From contig CACXZI010000013.1 of assembly GCA_902772105.1 (NCBI GenBank), forward strand, positions 1 to 39,284: a DNA stretch of 39,284 nt, in the 5' to 3' direction. The notes under the pieces were generated by a model that worked only from the letters and a program-made list of their open reading frames with translations, made no database searches and was not told where the DNA came from. Both the position numbers and the translations under genes were made by a program. Positions 1 through 9,819 of this stretch are shown in pieces. Within the stretch, counting starts at the first letter, position 1, and each line of letters opens with the position of its first letter. This DNA comes from Oscillospiraceae bacterium. Lineage in GTDB: Bacteria > Bacillota > Clostridia > Oscillospirales > Ruminococcaceae.

Positions 1-712
1 GGTTATATATTGTTCCCATGAACTGCGATTCTATTAATTCGCCTATTAAAACGTTTGAACCTCCTCCTAGCAATCGAGGGATTAAAAAAGAACAGCAACA
101 GGAAACAAAAACAATAGATGTTCCAGATAATATTCCAGGGGATGAAAGAGGAAGAATTATATATTTAAAGGTTTTAAAATTTCCAGCTCCTAAATCTTCA
201 CTTGCTTGAATTAAATTATTGTCAATTTTGCTTATTGCAGTATAAATAGGCAAAATCATAAAAGGCAAATAGTCGTAGGCCATAACAATTATTATCGCAA
301 TGGGAGTGTTTATTATTTTTATTGGAGAAAGTTTTAAAAAACGAAGTAGGTTGTTTAAAAGGCCGTTTCTTTCTAAAATTGTCATCCAAGAATATGTTCT
401 TAAAAGAAGATTTGTCCACATTGGAAGTGTTATTAAAATTATAAATATTTTTTTATTTAAGCTGCTTTTAATTTTGCTTGCAAAATATGAAACGGGGTAT
501 GCAATAAATAAACATACCGCAGTTGCTATTGTTGTGTATAGCAAAGATTTAAAAATTATTTTTAAATAGTTTGTTATTCTATATATATTATAAAACGTTA
601 AATTGCCTTGTTCGTTTAAAAAAGCAAAGCAAAAAACAATTAGTGTTGGTGCTAAAATAAAAAGTGTTATCCATATGCAATATGGCAAAAAATTCAAATA
701 TGACCTTTTCAT
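1..712 (-). CDS. potB: Spermidine/putrescine ABC transporter permease PotB (partial, 3' end outside window)
   Basis: Inner-membrane permease subunit of a polyamine importer, partner of PotA. The minus strand is open from ATG at 712 to the window edge, giving about 237 residues. The N-terminus reads MKRSYLNFLPYCIW and runs straight into a first membrane segment. Further hydrophobic segments follow, and the cytoplasmic EAA-type loop is visible near residue 180 (QASEDLGAGNFKTFKYIILP), the site that docks on the ATPase. The start lies 24 bases after the potA stop with AAAGAGG just upstream, so it is co-transcribed and probably translated from its own site. PotC and PotD would be expected further along the minus strand, outside the window. 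The family (BPD_transp_1) is certain. The polyamine substrate is inferred from the pairing with a PotA-like ATPase. Confidence 0.9.
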   Translation of the reverse strand, partial: MKRSYLNFLPYCIWITLFILAPTLIVFCFAFLNEQGNLTFYNIYRITNYLKIIFKSLLYTTIATAVCLFIAYPVSYFASKIKSSLNKKIFIILITLPMWTNLLLRTYSWMTILERNGLLNNLLRFLKLSPIKIINTPIAIIIVMAYDYLPFMILPIYTAISKIDNNLIQASEDLGAGNFKTFKYIILPLSSPGILSGTSIVFVSCCCSFLIPRLLGGGSNVLIGELIESQFMGTIYN

Positions 713-736
713 ATTAAAACCTCTTTAAAACTAAGA

Positions 737-2131
737 TTAAACTTTTTCATTTAAAACCTCTATTTTTGTGAAATCAAACTTTAGGCCTAAATCTGTTCCA
801 ACCTCTTCTTCGTTTTGTGAGTTAACTAAAATATATCTATCTTTTTTAAATTCATCTTCATAGTAAAAATACATCTCATTATATAATCCTTTATATATCA
901 TAGAATCTAGCGGCAAAACAATATCGGCAGAATCGCAAGAAACTAAACTTATGCTCTCAGGCGGGATTTTCAATTTTATTTCTTGTTTAACGGGCAGGTT
1001 AAGATGTGGTTTTTCAAATTCTATGTTTAAAAAGCTAATTTTGTTTTCTGAAATAACAGTTGCTGGAATTATGTTTGTTGATTGTTTAAATAGCTTAGAC
1101 ATTATGTGTATGTCGTCTGGAGTAAAATCAAGGTCAACATTTTTTCCTTTTTCATGATATTTTGTTGTGTGAATTAGCCAATACATATTTCTTGCAAACA
1201 CCTCTGTTTCAAAGTGAGCTCCCTTGAAAACAACAACATCAACAACTCCAGAAAATTTTCCTTTTCCTTGTGGAACTATTTGAATGTCTTCCGGCCGTAT
1301 CACAACATCAACAGGCTGGTTTTTTTCAAAGCCTTTGTCTACACAATCAAATGTTTTGTCTGCAAAAAAAACCTTAAAGTCTTCAACCATTGTTCCGTTT
1401 AATATGTTGCTTTGCCCTATAAAGTCTGCAACGAATGCATTTTGTGGTTCGTTGTATATCTGTTCAGGAGTTCCTATTTGTTGGATTATTCCTTCGTTCA
1501 TAACAACAACAGTGTCACTCATTGTTAGCGCTTCTTCTTGGTCGTGTGTTACATAAATAAAGGTTGTGTTTAAATTTTGCTGCATCTCCTTTAGTTCAAT
1601 CTGCATTTCTTTTCTAAGGTTTAAATCTAAAGCAGAAAGTGGCTCATCTAAAAGCAAAACTTTTGGTCTATTAACCAAGGCTCTTGCCATTGCAATTCTT
1701 TGTTGCTGGCCTCCGGAAAGCTGAAATGGTTTTCTTTTTTCAAAACCTTCTAAATTAACAGCTTTTAGTATGTTAAAAACTCTTTCTTTTATTTCATCTT
1801 TTGGTATGTTTTTAATTTTTAAACCAAAAGCAATATTGTCAAAAACATTAAGATGTGGGAAAAGGGCATATCGCTGAAACACAGTGTTTATGTTTCTTTT
1901 ATATGGAGGTAGAAATGTTATGTTTTCTCCTTCAAAAAAAACTTCACCAGAATCTGGTGTTAAAAGGCCTGCAATTATTTTTAGGGTTGTTGTTTTTCCA
2001 CACCCAGAAGGCCCTAAAAGAGTTACAAATTTTCCACTTTTTATTTTAATATTAAAATTTTCTAGAACTATCTCTTTGTTTAAAGAAATAGAGATGTTTT
2101 TTAATTCAATAACGTAATCATAATTTTTCAT
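737..2131 (-). CDS. potA: Polyamine ABC transporter ATP-binding protein PotA with long C-terminus
   Basis: ATPase that powers polyamine import with PotB/PotC/PotD. With the ATG at 2131 it has 464 residues. Walker A is GPSGCGKTT (about 40-48), the signature LSGGQQQR (138-145), Walker B VLLLDEP (158-164), and the H-loop is in [12 protein letters not shown]-type regulatory domain follows ([10 protein letters not shown]). The usual family length is about 350-380 residues. The extra roughly 100 residues look like a second TOBE-like unit, with [11 protein letters not shown] echoing [10 protein letters not shown]. An in-frame TTG at 2146 would add five residues, but neither start has a strong ribosome site; I prefer the ATG because the ATPase domain begins right after it. 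It is the first gene of potAB, behind a good promoter at 2239-2267. Confidence 0.9.
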   Translation of the reverse strand: MKNYDYVIELKNISISLNKEIVLENFNIKIKSGKFVTLLGPSGCGKTTTLKIIAGLLTPDSGEVFFEGENITFLPPYKRNINTVFQRYALFPHLNVFDNIAFGLKIKNIPKDEIKERVFNILKAVNLEGFEKRKPFQLSGGQQQRIAMARALVNRPKVLLLDEPLSALDLNLRKEMQIELKEMQQNLNTTFIYVTHDQEEALTMSDTVVVMNEGIIQQIGTPEQIYNEPQNAFVADFIGQSNILNGTMVEDFKVFFADKTFDCVDKGFEKNQPVDVVIRPEDIQIVPQGKGKFSGVVDVVVFKGAHFETEVFARNMYWLIHTTKYHEKGKNVDLDFTPDDIHIMSKLFKQSTNIIPATVISENKISFLNIEFEKPHLNLPVKQEIKLKIPPESISLVSCDSADIVLPLDSMIYKGLYNEMYFYYEDEFKKDRYILVNSQNEEEVGTDLGLKFDFTKIEVLNEKV

Positions 2132-2238
2132 AGGCAACAATTCCAAAAACTTAAAATTTTAACAATTAATTTATGAAAAATAAAACAACTTGTTTATTAA
2201 ATTAAACCTGTTGTTATTTTTTCATTATGCAATATGGA

Positions 2239-2267
2239 ATTATAACAAAATACCGCATATTTTGCAA
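2239..2267 (-). promoter_or_regulatory. Sigma-A-type promoter for potAB
   Basis: On the minus strand, -35 TTGCAA and -10 TATAAT are separated by exactly 17 bases. The predicted start lies about 100 bases upstream of the potA ATG. The same TTGCAA -35 recurs in front of pduL and the aldolase gene. Confidence 0.7.
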
Positions 2268-2648
2268 CTGGTTTTGTTATTTTTTTATTTTTAACATTAA
2301 GTTTAAATTTAATTGGATATATTTATATAAAAAAATTAAAATTGAAGAATTTTTATAAGTAACAATATAGATATTTTGTTAGGGGTAATTTATATTTAAG
2401 ATTTTAATATGTATTAATATATTTTGAAAAATTTTATTTTTCGGGATAAATTTTAATATAGATAATTTAAATTATATTAGTGAATTTATTCTTTAAATTT
2501 TTTTTTATTAAATTATTTATGGAATAGAATGTTTAGAAACAAACTTTAAATAATGAAATAAAAAATTAATAACAAAAAATTTTTAATTTATAAATTAAGT
2601 TTTTAATATTAAGAAATTTATTTTAAATTTCACTTAAAAAAATATCTT

Positions 2649-2752
2649 ATTGAAATATTTTAACTAGAAAGTTTTTGTAAAATATTTTTAGTATTTTAAG
2701 TTAAGGTTTATGTAGAAAGAAAATATATAATTTTTCAAATAATTAATTTTTA
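2649..2752. repeat. 104-bp direct repeat, copy 1
   Basis: Nearly identical to 3227-3330 (offset 578). By eye only two substitutions separate the copies over about 100 bases, both near the left end. The surrounding sequence is far more diverged, so this block was duplicated recently or is being conserved. Confidence 0.85.
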
Positions 2753-3226
2753 ATATAATTTTTAATTCAAAGAGTTTTTAATAATATTAACTAAAATGTG
2801 TTTATGTTGGTTTGAATTTAAAAATAAAAATTGATGTGATTTTTAGCTAGGTGTAGTTAAAATTTTCAATATAATTTTTAATTTATAAAATAGTTTTTAA
2901 CAGGTTTTTAATATTAAAAGCTTTTTATTAGGTTTATGTGTTAGATAAATATAAAAATAAAATTTTAATTTTATTTAGTTTTTAAAATTTTTAATATAAT
3001 TATTTATTTATAAAATAGTTTTTACAAATTATTTATGGAGTAAAATGTTTTAATTTTAGAATATTATTAAGGAATATATAAATTTTTTGATAGGTAGCAG
3101 TACTTTGTTAAAATTAGATAGTGATATAAATCAAAATTTAATAAAGATATTCAAACTAATTATATTAAAGAATTTCATTTTTAAATTTTTGGTGAACATT
3201 TTTTTTATTAAATAGCTTTATTATAT

Positions 3227-3330
3227 ATTGAAATATTTTAACCAGAAAATTTTTGTAAAATATTTTTAGTATTTTAAGTTAAGGTTTATGTAGAAAGAAA
3301 ATATATAATTTTTCAAATAATTAATTTTTA
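3227..3330. repeat. 104-bp direct repeat, copy 2
   Basis: Second copy of the block at 2649-2752. Similarity breaks at 3330/3331, where this copy continues with GTTAAATTTT instead of ATATAATTTT. Confidence 0.85.
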
Positions 3331-3522
3331 GTTAAATTTTTAATTTATAAAATAGTTTTTACAAATTATTTATGGAGTAAAAAATATAAATTTTAATTTA
3401 TTTAGTTTTTCAGATGTTTTGTAACTAGTTTTTTGCATACTGTAGGGAAAAATATTGTTTTGTTTTTAAAATAATTCGCTTAATTAAAGTTTGTTATAAA
3501 ATTTGAAATTTTTTTAATTTAT

Positions 3523-3551
3523 TTGCAAAATCACATCACATATGATATAAT
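3523..3551 (+). promoter_or_regulatory. Promoter for the aldolase/glycosyltransferase pair
   Basis: -35 TTGCAA (3523-3528), a 17-base spacer, and -10 TATAAT (3546-3551) with an upstream TG that makes an extended -10. The -10 ends 46 bases before the TTG start at 3598. Confidence 0.65.
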
Positions 3552-3597
3552 TTCGTCATAATTTATATTAAAATTTTTGTCTTTTGAGGTGACGTTT

Positions 3598-4365
3598 TTG
3601 AATAGACTAGAAGAAAAAATGTTTTTAATTTTAAAAGAACTAAAAGATAAAAATAATGAATTAATTTTAAAGGCAGATCTAGAAGAAGAAGGAACAAGAC
3701 TTTTTGAGCTTTCTAGTTTTGCTGAAATGGTTTTTAAAGCTGGGGGAGAACTTTTTGTTAAAATCGCTGGAGTTGGGGCAGTTTTTGATTTAGAAATTTG
3801 TAAAGATTTTGGGGCAAGTGCCATTATGGCTCCTATGATTGAAACGCCTTACTCTTTAGAAAAGTTTAAAAAAACGGCAAAAAGAGTTTTTAAAGATGAA
3901 ATAAAAAATGTTGATTTTATTGCAAATGCAGAAACAAAAACCTGTGTTGACAACATAGAAGAAATTTTAAAAATAGGGGAAGGTTTTTTAAAAGGAATAA
4001 CTGTTGGAAGAGTGGATTTATGTTCTTCACTAGGGCTAGAAAGAAGTGAAATAGATAAAGAAAAAGTTTTTAAAAACACCGAAATTTTGGTTCAAAAAGC
4101 AAGAGAAAAAAATTTTTTGGTTAGTGTTGGAGGTGGAGTGTTAAAAAGTTCTTTTTATGTTTTAGAAAAATTAAAAGAATATATTAATAGATTTGAAACA
4201 AGAAAGTTTATTTTTTCTTTTGATGGGAATTTAAAAAAATTTGAAGAAAATTTAAAAAAAGCAACCGAATTTGAAGTTATCTATTTAGAAAACAAAAGTT
4301 TTAAATATATGGAAATGTCTAAAGAAGATTTAGCTCGCATTAAGCTTTTAAAAGAGAGATTATAA
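3598..4365 (+). CDS. HpcH/HpaI aldolase/citrate lyase (CitE-like) family protein
   Basis: A 255-residue TIM-barrel protein of the HpcH/HpaI/CitE superfamily, which cleaves or forms C-C bonds in 2-oxo-acid or acyl-CoA substrates using a divalent metal. Visible signatures: KAGGELFVKIAG, the strand-loop GASAIMAPMIETPYSLEKF, NAETKTCVDNIEEIL, and ITVGRVDLCSSLGL with its acidic metal-ligand candidate. The start is TTG at 3598, because AGGTG (3587-3591) sits 6 bases upstream; an earlier in-frame TTG at 3577 lies upstream of that site. Stand-alone members of this type often sit in polysaccharide or phosphonate clusters, and here the gene is 22 bases ahead of a membrane glycosyltransferase-like gene. 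The exact substrate cannot be read from the sequence. Confidence 0.75.
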   Translation: MNRLEEKMFLILKELKDKNNELILKADLEEEGTRLFELSSFAEMVFKAGGELFVKIAGVGAVFDLEICKDFGASAIMAPMIETPYSLEKFKKTAKRVFKDEIKNVDFIANAETKTCVDNIEEILKIGEGFLKGITVGRVDLCSSLGLERSEIDKEKVFKNTEILVQKAREKNFLVSVGGGVLKSSFYVLEKLKEYINRFETRKFIFSFDGNLKKFEENLKKATEFEVIYLENKSFKYMEMSKEDLARIKLLKERL

Positions 4366-4387
4366 TATTTTTAAAAGGGGAACTAAA

Positions 4388-6292
4388 ATGGGCAGATTTA
4401 TATTTAAAAAAAGCCAAGATAAAAGTCCAATAAGTCTTTTAAATAGGTCTATTGGGGTTTTTGACTGGGTTGTTTTTTTTATTATTGCTATTTTTTGTTA
4501 TTTGTTTTTTTTGCATGGAGATATATTATGCACAGCAGGGTCTTCTATTTCATATTTAGGAGGACATATAACAGATTTTTATGAATATAATCCAGAAAAC
4601 GGCGTAGAAATTATGAATAACTATCTTCCAAGCACATATATCTTGTTTGCAATATGGAATATTCCAATATATCTTCTAAATCTTGTTAGCTGTCCTGTTT
4701 CTTTTGTTGAGGGTGTTTCTTTTTTTGTTAAGATGTGGTATAAGGCTTTGCCTGTTATTTTCTACATAGCTAGTGGTTTTTTGGTTTATAAAATAGGGGA
4801 AGTTTTAGGGTTTGGTTTTAAAAAGTCTAAACTTTTGATGTTTGCTTTCTACACAACCCCTATTGCTTTTTTTAGCCCCTTAATTTTTGGGCAGTATGAT
4901 TCATTCACCATTTTTTTTGTGTTACTAGGAACATACTACTATTTTAAAGATAAAGCATTTAAGTTTGTTTTGTTTTTTGGAATAGCTATGACCTTTAAAT
5001 ATTTTGCTCTTTTAATTTTTGTTCCTTTGTTGTTATTGCGTGAAAAGAAAATTTTAAAGATATTTCTATATTCTTTTTTGTTTTTGTTTCCACTATCTTT
5101 AGAAGTTTTGTTTTATAGCGATTCTAAAAATTTTAATATTGGAGTTTTGGGTTTTAAGGCAGCGAACTATCTTTTTAAAGGTGAACTTAATCTTCAATAT
5201 ATTCATCCTAGTCTTTTTTTAATTGGTTGGGTTTTTGTTCTTATTTTTTCATATATGAAAAAGTTTAATGGTGAAGATAAAACCGAGTTTTTTAGATGGG
5301 CTATTTATATTTGTAATGTTGTTGCTTTTTTAACATTCGGGTTTAGCATGTGGCACCCACAGTGGCTTATTTTTATGGCACCTTTTTTAGCAATGGGAGC
5401 TGTTATAAACAAAAATGCAAGGTTGTTTTTTATTTTAGACACTGTTATGTTTTTGGTTTTTGTTTTGCTTTGTGTTAATTTATGGCGTGGCAGTGTTGAT
5501 GAACATCTTTTAGAAAAGGGATTTTTAAGCAATTTCTTTAATTTTGATAGTAACTTAATTTATTCCATAACAGATTTTTCACCAGGATCTGGGATTGATT
5601 TTTGTAATTGGTTGTTTTCTTGTTTTTTTGCTTTATTGTTGGCGGGAGCTGTTTTTAAACATCCAAAATTCACCTTGTTAAATTTTAAAGAAGATTTAAA
5701 AGATTGCGGTTTGGTTTTAAGGGTTCGGATGGCAAGCATTGTTTTGTTTTGGATTTTTCCTTGTCTTTTTTGTGTTTTTGCTTCTATTTCAAGTGGAAAT
5801 AGCTTTTTTATTAAGAACACAAATTATGTGGCAAGCAATGGAAGTGTTGGGCTTTTAACAAAAAAAAGAGATGTTAGCCAAGTTTTTACCGTTCCAGAAA
5901 ATATTAATAGTTTAGAGGAATTAAGGGTTTCTTTTAACACAGCAAACAGAAAAAATGATTGTTCTATTAGAATTTCTATTGTTGACCTTGATGAAGACAA
6001 AATTTTGTTTAGTGAAGAATATGAAACATATAAATTCAATAATATTATTCCAACTAAGTTTAAACTTCATGGTGTTAGAGTTTTAAATGGCAAAAAATAT
6101 AGCATTAATTTTAAAATGGTTGATGAAGAAAAAGAAAATGCTTTAACAATAAATAAAACTTTGCCTAAAGCAGATAAAAAATATAAAGATTTAAAAAAAC
6201 TTAAAGTTGTTTATGGAGGAGATTTTTCTGTTGTTGATGAAGAAAAGCAAAAATGTAATCTTAGTTTAGATATATTAGGAAAATATGTTTAA
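4388..6292 (+). CDS. Polytopic glycosyltransferase-like membrane protein (GT-C fold type)
   Basis: A 634-residue integral membrane protein with about 11 hydrophobic segments between residues 29 and 475, followed by a soluble C-terminal domain of about 150 residues after the last segment. The N-terminal half has the layout of GT-C mannosyltransferase-like proteins: an acidic first external loop (GGHITDFYEYNPENG), then FGQYDSFTIFFVLLGTYYYFKDK, whose GQYD motif is typical of the DUF2029/PimE-like group. These enzymes move sugars from polyprenyl-phosphate donors outside the membrane. The C-terminal domain has a beta-rich look with repeated KKYK/INF patterns and may bind glycan, but I do not recognise it. 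It has a good ribosome site (AAAAGGGG) and is co-transcribed with the CitE-like gene. Function is inferred from topology. Confidence 0.6.
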   Translation: MGRFIFKKSQDKSPISLLNRSIGVFDWVVFFIIAIFCYLFFLHGDILCTAGSSISYLGGHITDFYEYNPENGVEIMNNYLPSTYILFAIWNIPIYLLNLVSCPVSFVEGVSFFVKMWYKALPVIFYIASGFLVYKIGEVLGFGFKKSKLLMFAFYTTPIAFFSPLIFGQYDSFTIFFVLLGTYYYFKDKAFKFVLFFGIAMTFKYFALLIFVPLLLLREKKILKIFLYSFLFLFPLSLEVLFYSDSKNFNIGVLGFKAANYLFKGELNLQYIHPSLFLIGWVFVLIFSYMKKFNGEDKTEFFRWAIYICNVVAFLTFGFSMWHPQWLIFMAPFLAMGAVINKNARLFFILDTVMFLVFVLLCVNLWRGSVDEHLLEKGFLSNFFNFDSNLIYSITDFSPGSGIDFCNWLFSCFFALLLAGAVFKHPKFTLLNFKEDLKDCGLVLRVRMASIVLFWIFPCLFCVFASISSGNSFFIKNTNYVASNGSVGLLTKKRDVSQVFTVPENINSLEELRVSFNTANRKNDCSIRISIVDLDEDKILFSEEYETYKFNNIIPTKFKLHGVRVLNGKKYSINFKMVDEEKENALTINKTLPKADKKYKDLKKLKVVYGGDFSVVDEEKQKCNLSLDILGKYV

Positions 6293-6427
6293 AAAATTCA
6301 TCGCTATTTCTAGAGAAAAAATAAAAGCGGTTTAATATATTATATATTTATTTTTGGAAGGAGGAATACATAAGGCTTTTCTTTAATATAAAATATTAAT
6401 TAATTATTTTTAGGGTGGTGGGTTAAA

Positions 6428-7789
6428 TTGGATGGAGTATATCAAATAATTAAGTCTGTTCGGTCTTTTTTATGGGGCCCTTGCACAATTATTTTAATTC
6501 TTGGAGTTGGAGCATATATAACTGTTGCAACAGGTTTTTTTCAAATTTTTAATATTGGAGATATATTTAAAAACACAATAGGCAGTATTAGAAAAAAAGG
6601 AAAAGGCGGGAATGGAATTTCTCCTTTTCAGGCTGTTTCAACCGCGTTAGCAGGAAGCCTTGGAACCGGAAATATTTTTGGGGTTGCTACTGCTTTGGTT
6701 GCTGGTGGACCTGGTGCTATTTTTTGGATGTGGGTTAGCGCATTTTTTGGAATGATGCTTAAATATTCCGAAGTCTTGCTTTGCGTTAAATATCGCGTTT
6801 TAGGAAAAGATGGGCTATATTCTGGTGGACCTATGTATGTTATGGAAAATGGGCTAAAATGTAGAGCGTTAGGGAAAATATTTGCAGTTTTTTGTATTTT
6901 AGCTTCTTTTGGAATAGGTAGCACAACTCAAACAAACTCAGCAGCAATAGCAATGGAAAAAGGGTTTAACCTTCCAAAAGTTATCACAGCAATAGCAGTT
7001 ACTATAGTTTTCTTTATTGTTATTATTGGTGGGATTAAAAGGGTTGGAAAATTTGCATCAAGAGTTGTTCCTTTTATGTCTTTTATATATATTATTTTGG
7101 CTTTGTTTGTTATATTTAAAAACTATGATGCCATACCAAATTCATTTAGACTAATTTTTGATAGTGCATTTAATTTTAGAGCATCTGTTTCCGGAGGATT
7201 AGGATATTTAGTTAATGCTGCTATGCAATATGGAATTGCAAGAAGTGTTTTTGTTAGTGAAGCTGGAATGGGGTCTTCTCCTATTGCACATTCTGCTTCT
7301 AATGTTGAGTCTAAGGTTAAACAAGGTGAATGGGGAATTTTTGAAGTTTTTTTCAACACAATTGTTATGTGTACAATGACAGCGTTAGTTATAATCTCAA
7401 CAGGATCTCTAGAATTATGTGAAAACAAAGAACAACTAACATTGTTTGCATTTGCAAAAGAAGTTGGGCCATTTTCTAATGTTATTTTAGCTATTTGTAC
7501 AGCACTATTTGGGTTTACAACAACAATGAGTTGGTGTTACTATGCTGAACAGTCTATTAAATATTGTTTTGGTGAAAAATTCATAATGCCATATAGAATT
7601 ATTTATATTGTTTCTATTGGGTTTGGTGGAGTTTGTGCTATGGAAGTTGTTTGGCATTTAGCGGATATATTTAATGGGTTAATGGCATATCCAAATTTAA
7701 TTGCTATAGTTTTGCTTAGCCCTAAAATATTTAAGATGACAAAAGAACATAAACTAAAATCTAAATCTTTGTCAACTAAAACAGATTAA
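6428..7789 (+). CDS. Sodium:alanine symporter (AGCS family)
   Basis: Secondary transporter that imports alanine or glycine (glutamine in some members) with Na+. 453 residues, the usual family length, with about 10-11 membrane segments. Family signatures are clear: GNGISPFQAVSTALAGSLGT followed by GNIFGVATAL, GPGAIFWMWVSAFFGMMLKY, YSGGPMYVMENG, and ARSVFVSEAGMGSSPIAHS. The start is TTG (6428-6430), preceded by AGGGTGGTGGG; no ATG lies upstream in frame. The gene is a single transcription unit closed by a strong terminator overlapping its stop. A separate AAGGAGG at 6358-6364 upstream has no proper start codon after it. Confidence 0.93.
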   Translation: MDGVYQIIKSVRSFLWGPCTIILILGVGAYITVATGFFQIFNIGDIFKNTIGSIRKKGKGGNGISPFQAVSTALAGSLGTGNIFGVATALVAGGPGAIFWMWVSAFFGMMLKYSEVLLCVKYRVLGKDGLYSGGPMYVMENGLKCRALGKIFAVFCILASFGIGSTTQTNSAAIAMEKGFNLPKVITAIAVTIVFFIVIIGGIKRVGKFASRVVPFMSFIYIILALFVIFKNYDAIPNSFRLIFDSAFNFRASVSGGLGYLVNAAMQYGIARSVFVSEAGMGSSPIAHSASNVESKVKQGEWGIFEVFFNTIVMCTMTALVIISTGSLELCENKEQLTLFAFAKEVGPFSNVILAICTALFGFTTTMSWCYYAEQSIKYCFGEKFIMPYRIIYIVSIGFGGVCAMEVVWHLADIFNGLMAYPNLIAIVLLSPKIFKMTKEHKLKSKSLSTKTD

Positions 7790-7815
7790 TTTAAAGTTAA
7801 TCTGTTTTTATTATT
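7778..7815 (+). terminator. Rho-independent terminator of the symporter gene
   Basis: AAAACAGATTAA (7778-7789) pairs with TTAATCTGTTTT (7797-7808) around a 7-base loop, followed by a T-rich tail. The stem includes the stop codon of the symporter. Confidence 0.85.
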
Positions 7816-8067
7816 TAGTAAATTTTATATGAATTTTTTATAATTTATAGTAATTATTGCTTGTTAAATATTATTATAAATGCTTGATAGTGAGGTTAAT
7901 TTGAAAATTTTTTGTTATGTAGATGGTTTGATTAAAGTTTAAAATATTTTCTGAAATTAAATTATTAAAATTATTTTAATATATCGCTTTTGTTAATTAA
8001 TTATAAACCTGCTAAATTTTTTTAGTGGGGGGAAGTTTTATTGTTATTTTAATAAACATCTATTATT

Positions 8068-8690
8068 AAATTTTAACCTAAGTTATTAAAAATGTTAGTT
8101 TGAAATATTTTTGTTATAATATTAAAAATTTTTATTGAAGTAGGTTAGTGGTTTTTATTTTATTAATTAGTTTTATAATTTAATATTTAAATTTTAACCT
8201 AAGTTATTAAAAATGTTAGTTTGAAATATTTTTGTTATAATATTAAAAATTTTTTTATTGAAGTAGGTTAGTGGTTTTTATTTATATTAATTAGTTTTAT
8301 AATTTAATATTTAAATTTTAACCTAAGTTATTAAAAATGTTAGTTTAAAATATTTTTGTTATAATATTAAAACTTTTTTATTGAAGTAGGCTAGTGCTTT
8401 TTATTGCTATTTATTTTTATTTTATTAATTAGTTTTATAATTTAATATTTAAATTTTAATTAAGTTATTAAAAATGTTATTTTGAAATATTTTTTGTTGT
8501 AATATTAAAATTTTTTTATTGAAGTAGGTTAGTGGTTTTTGTTGCTATTTATTTTTATTTTATTAATTAGTTTTATAATTTAATATTTAAATTTTAACCT
8601 AAGTTATTAAAAATGTTAGTTTGAAATATTTTTGTTATAATATTAAAATTTTTTTATTGAAGTGGGTTAGTGGTTTTTATTTATATTAAT
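8068..8690. repeat. Five tandem copies of a 121-138 bp AT-rich unit
   Basis: Copies begin at 8068, 8189, 8313, 8451 and 8589. Each opens with AAATTTTAACCTAAGTTATT, carries TTGAAGTAGGTTAGTGG in the middle, and ends with TTTTATAATTTAATATTT. Copies 3 and 4 are longer because TTGCTATTTATTTTTATTT is inserted after the GTGG-like block. No frame is open across the unit and no spacer-like variable part exists, so it is not CRISPR. Function unknown; 7816-8067 and 8691-8953 around it show nothing else I can support. Confidence 0.9.
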
Positions 8691-8953
8691 TTTAGTTTAT
8701 TTTTAGATGGTTATGTAAAATTTAGTAATTTTTATCTAAATTTTTATTATGTGGAAGGTTTGGTTTAGTTTTAAATTATTCATTTTTCAATAAGTTTATT
8801 TATATGAATTTGTTAGATTTTTTGTTGTTGAATAGGCACTTGCTACTAAATTTTTCTTTTAAAAACACGGGTATATGTTGTTATGAATATATAAAATATT
8901 ATGTAACTAAACAAAAATTTTTAAAATAAACCCAATCACATATTTTTAGCATA

Positions 8954-9030
8954 TGGCGTCCCAGAGAGGATTTGAACCTCCGACACCTGCCTTAGGAGGG
9001 CAGTGCTCTATCCAGCTGAGCTACTGAGAC
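8954..9030 (-). tRNA. tRNA-Arg (anticodon CCT)
   Basis: A complete 77-base cloverleaf on the minus strand with encoded CCA. Acceptor GTCTCAG pairs with CTGGGAC (one G-U). The anticodon stem CTGCC/GGCAG encloses CTCCTAA, so the anticodon is CCT, reading AGG. The T-arm is GGAGG-TTCAAAT-CCTCT. A promoter lies about 85 bases upstream. Confidence 0.97.
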
Positions 9031-9114
9031 ATTTATATATTTTAAATTAAAAATAAATAAAATTTTCTAATTAACTATTTAAAACAAATTTTCAATTATT
9101 AATTTTACCTTTTA

Positions 9115-9143
9115 AGTATACCAAAACATTAAATAAATGTAAA
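9115..9143 (-). promoter_or_regulatory. Promoter for tRNA-Arg(CCT)
   Basis: Minus-strand -35 TTTACA and -10 TATACT, 17 bases apart, each one mismatch from consensus. It implies a precursor with a 5' leader of about 75-80 bases. Bases 9144-9632 beyond it show no gene, only AT-rich DNA. Confidence 0.55.
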
Positions 9144-9632
9144 CAAATTTTTATATCATTTTTTATCACAAATTTCTTAAAATATAAAAATTGCTTAATA
9201 TATTAAATTAATATGAACCATAAATTTTTTATTTATTAAATAAATAATAACTTGTAGTTTATTAATTACTACTAAATTTTATATAATTTTCTAAAAAATA
9301 AACTAATTAACACTAAACAAAAATCAAATTTAATCCATTTAAAATAATTTCAAATTATTTTTAAAGTTTATTATGATTTAAAAATTATAGAAATATTAAA
9401 AATATAACCTATTTATTATATTAATTTTTATCTTTATTTTAAAATTAAACAGTTTGTTTAAGATTGCTACAATTCATAAATATAAAACGTCTTGACGTTA
9501 GTTTTGTTTATTAATTTGACTAAACAAAAATCTAAAAAATAAAATTATTTAGCGTAAATTTTTTAGCATATCTTATAAAAAATTTGTTTTGAATAAAGAC
9601 ATATTTTAGATAGTTATTCGAATTTATTATTA

Positions 9633-9718
9633 TGGTGCCGGTGGTGGGATTTGAACCCACACAACCGTGAAGTTAACGGATTTTGAGTCCGTCGCGTCTG
9701 CCGTTCCGCCACACCGGC
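9633..9718 (-). tRNA. tRNA-Leu (anticodon CAA)
   Basis: An 86-base class II tRNA with variable arm and encoded CCA. Acceptor GCCGGTG pairs with CACCGGC. The anticodon stem ACGGA/TCCGT holds CTCAAAA, giving anticodon CAA for UUG codons. The T-arm is GTGGG-TTCAAAT-CCCAC. Confidence 0.97.
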
Positions 9719-9732
9719 TTATCACAAGACAT

Positions 9733-9761
9733 ATTTTAATATTTTTAAAAAATTTTGTCAA
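9733..9761 (-). promoter_or_regulatory. Promoter for tRNA-Leu(CAA)
   Basis: Minus-strand TTGACA, 17-base spacer, TAAAAT, ending 15 bases before the mature tRNA 5' end. This is a near-consensus sigma-A promoter at the expected distance. Confidence 0.8.
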
Positions 9762-9819
9762 GAATATTTATGTTTTTTATTTAAATTTTTGATATAAATG
9801 AGTGGTTTATTATTTTTTG

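Larger units (their letters stand above)
2268..3522. other. AT-rich spacer with degenerate internal repeats
   Basis: No open frame of note on either strand. It contains a 104-bp direct repeat (annotated separately) and short recurrent blocks around 2519, 3032 and 3370 that share TTTATGGAGTAAAATG-like sequence. These resemble the 5' part of the aldolase gene at 3598, where AAAATG is followed by TTTTTAATTTTAAAAG. I read the region as decayed DNA, perhaps several eroded copies of the start of the downstream gene, but the low complexity makes this uncertain. Confidence 0.4.

Noticed and set aside
1-569. Plus-strand frames at 18-209 and 300-569
   Set aside because: They lie opposite the continuous potB frame, which encodes a recognisable permease.
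6355-6427. Small gene after the strong AAGGAGG at 6358-6364
   Set aside because: The only codons at the right distance are ATA/ACA, and the following frame stops within about ten codons; the symporter has its own site closer to its TTG.
9144-9632. Gene or RNA in the gap between the two tRNAs
   Set aside because: Stops are dense in all frames and no GC-rich structured segment is visible.
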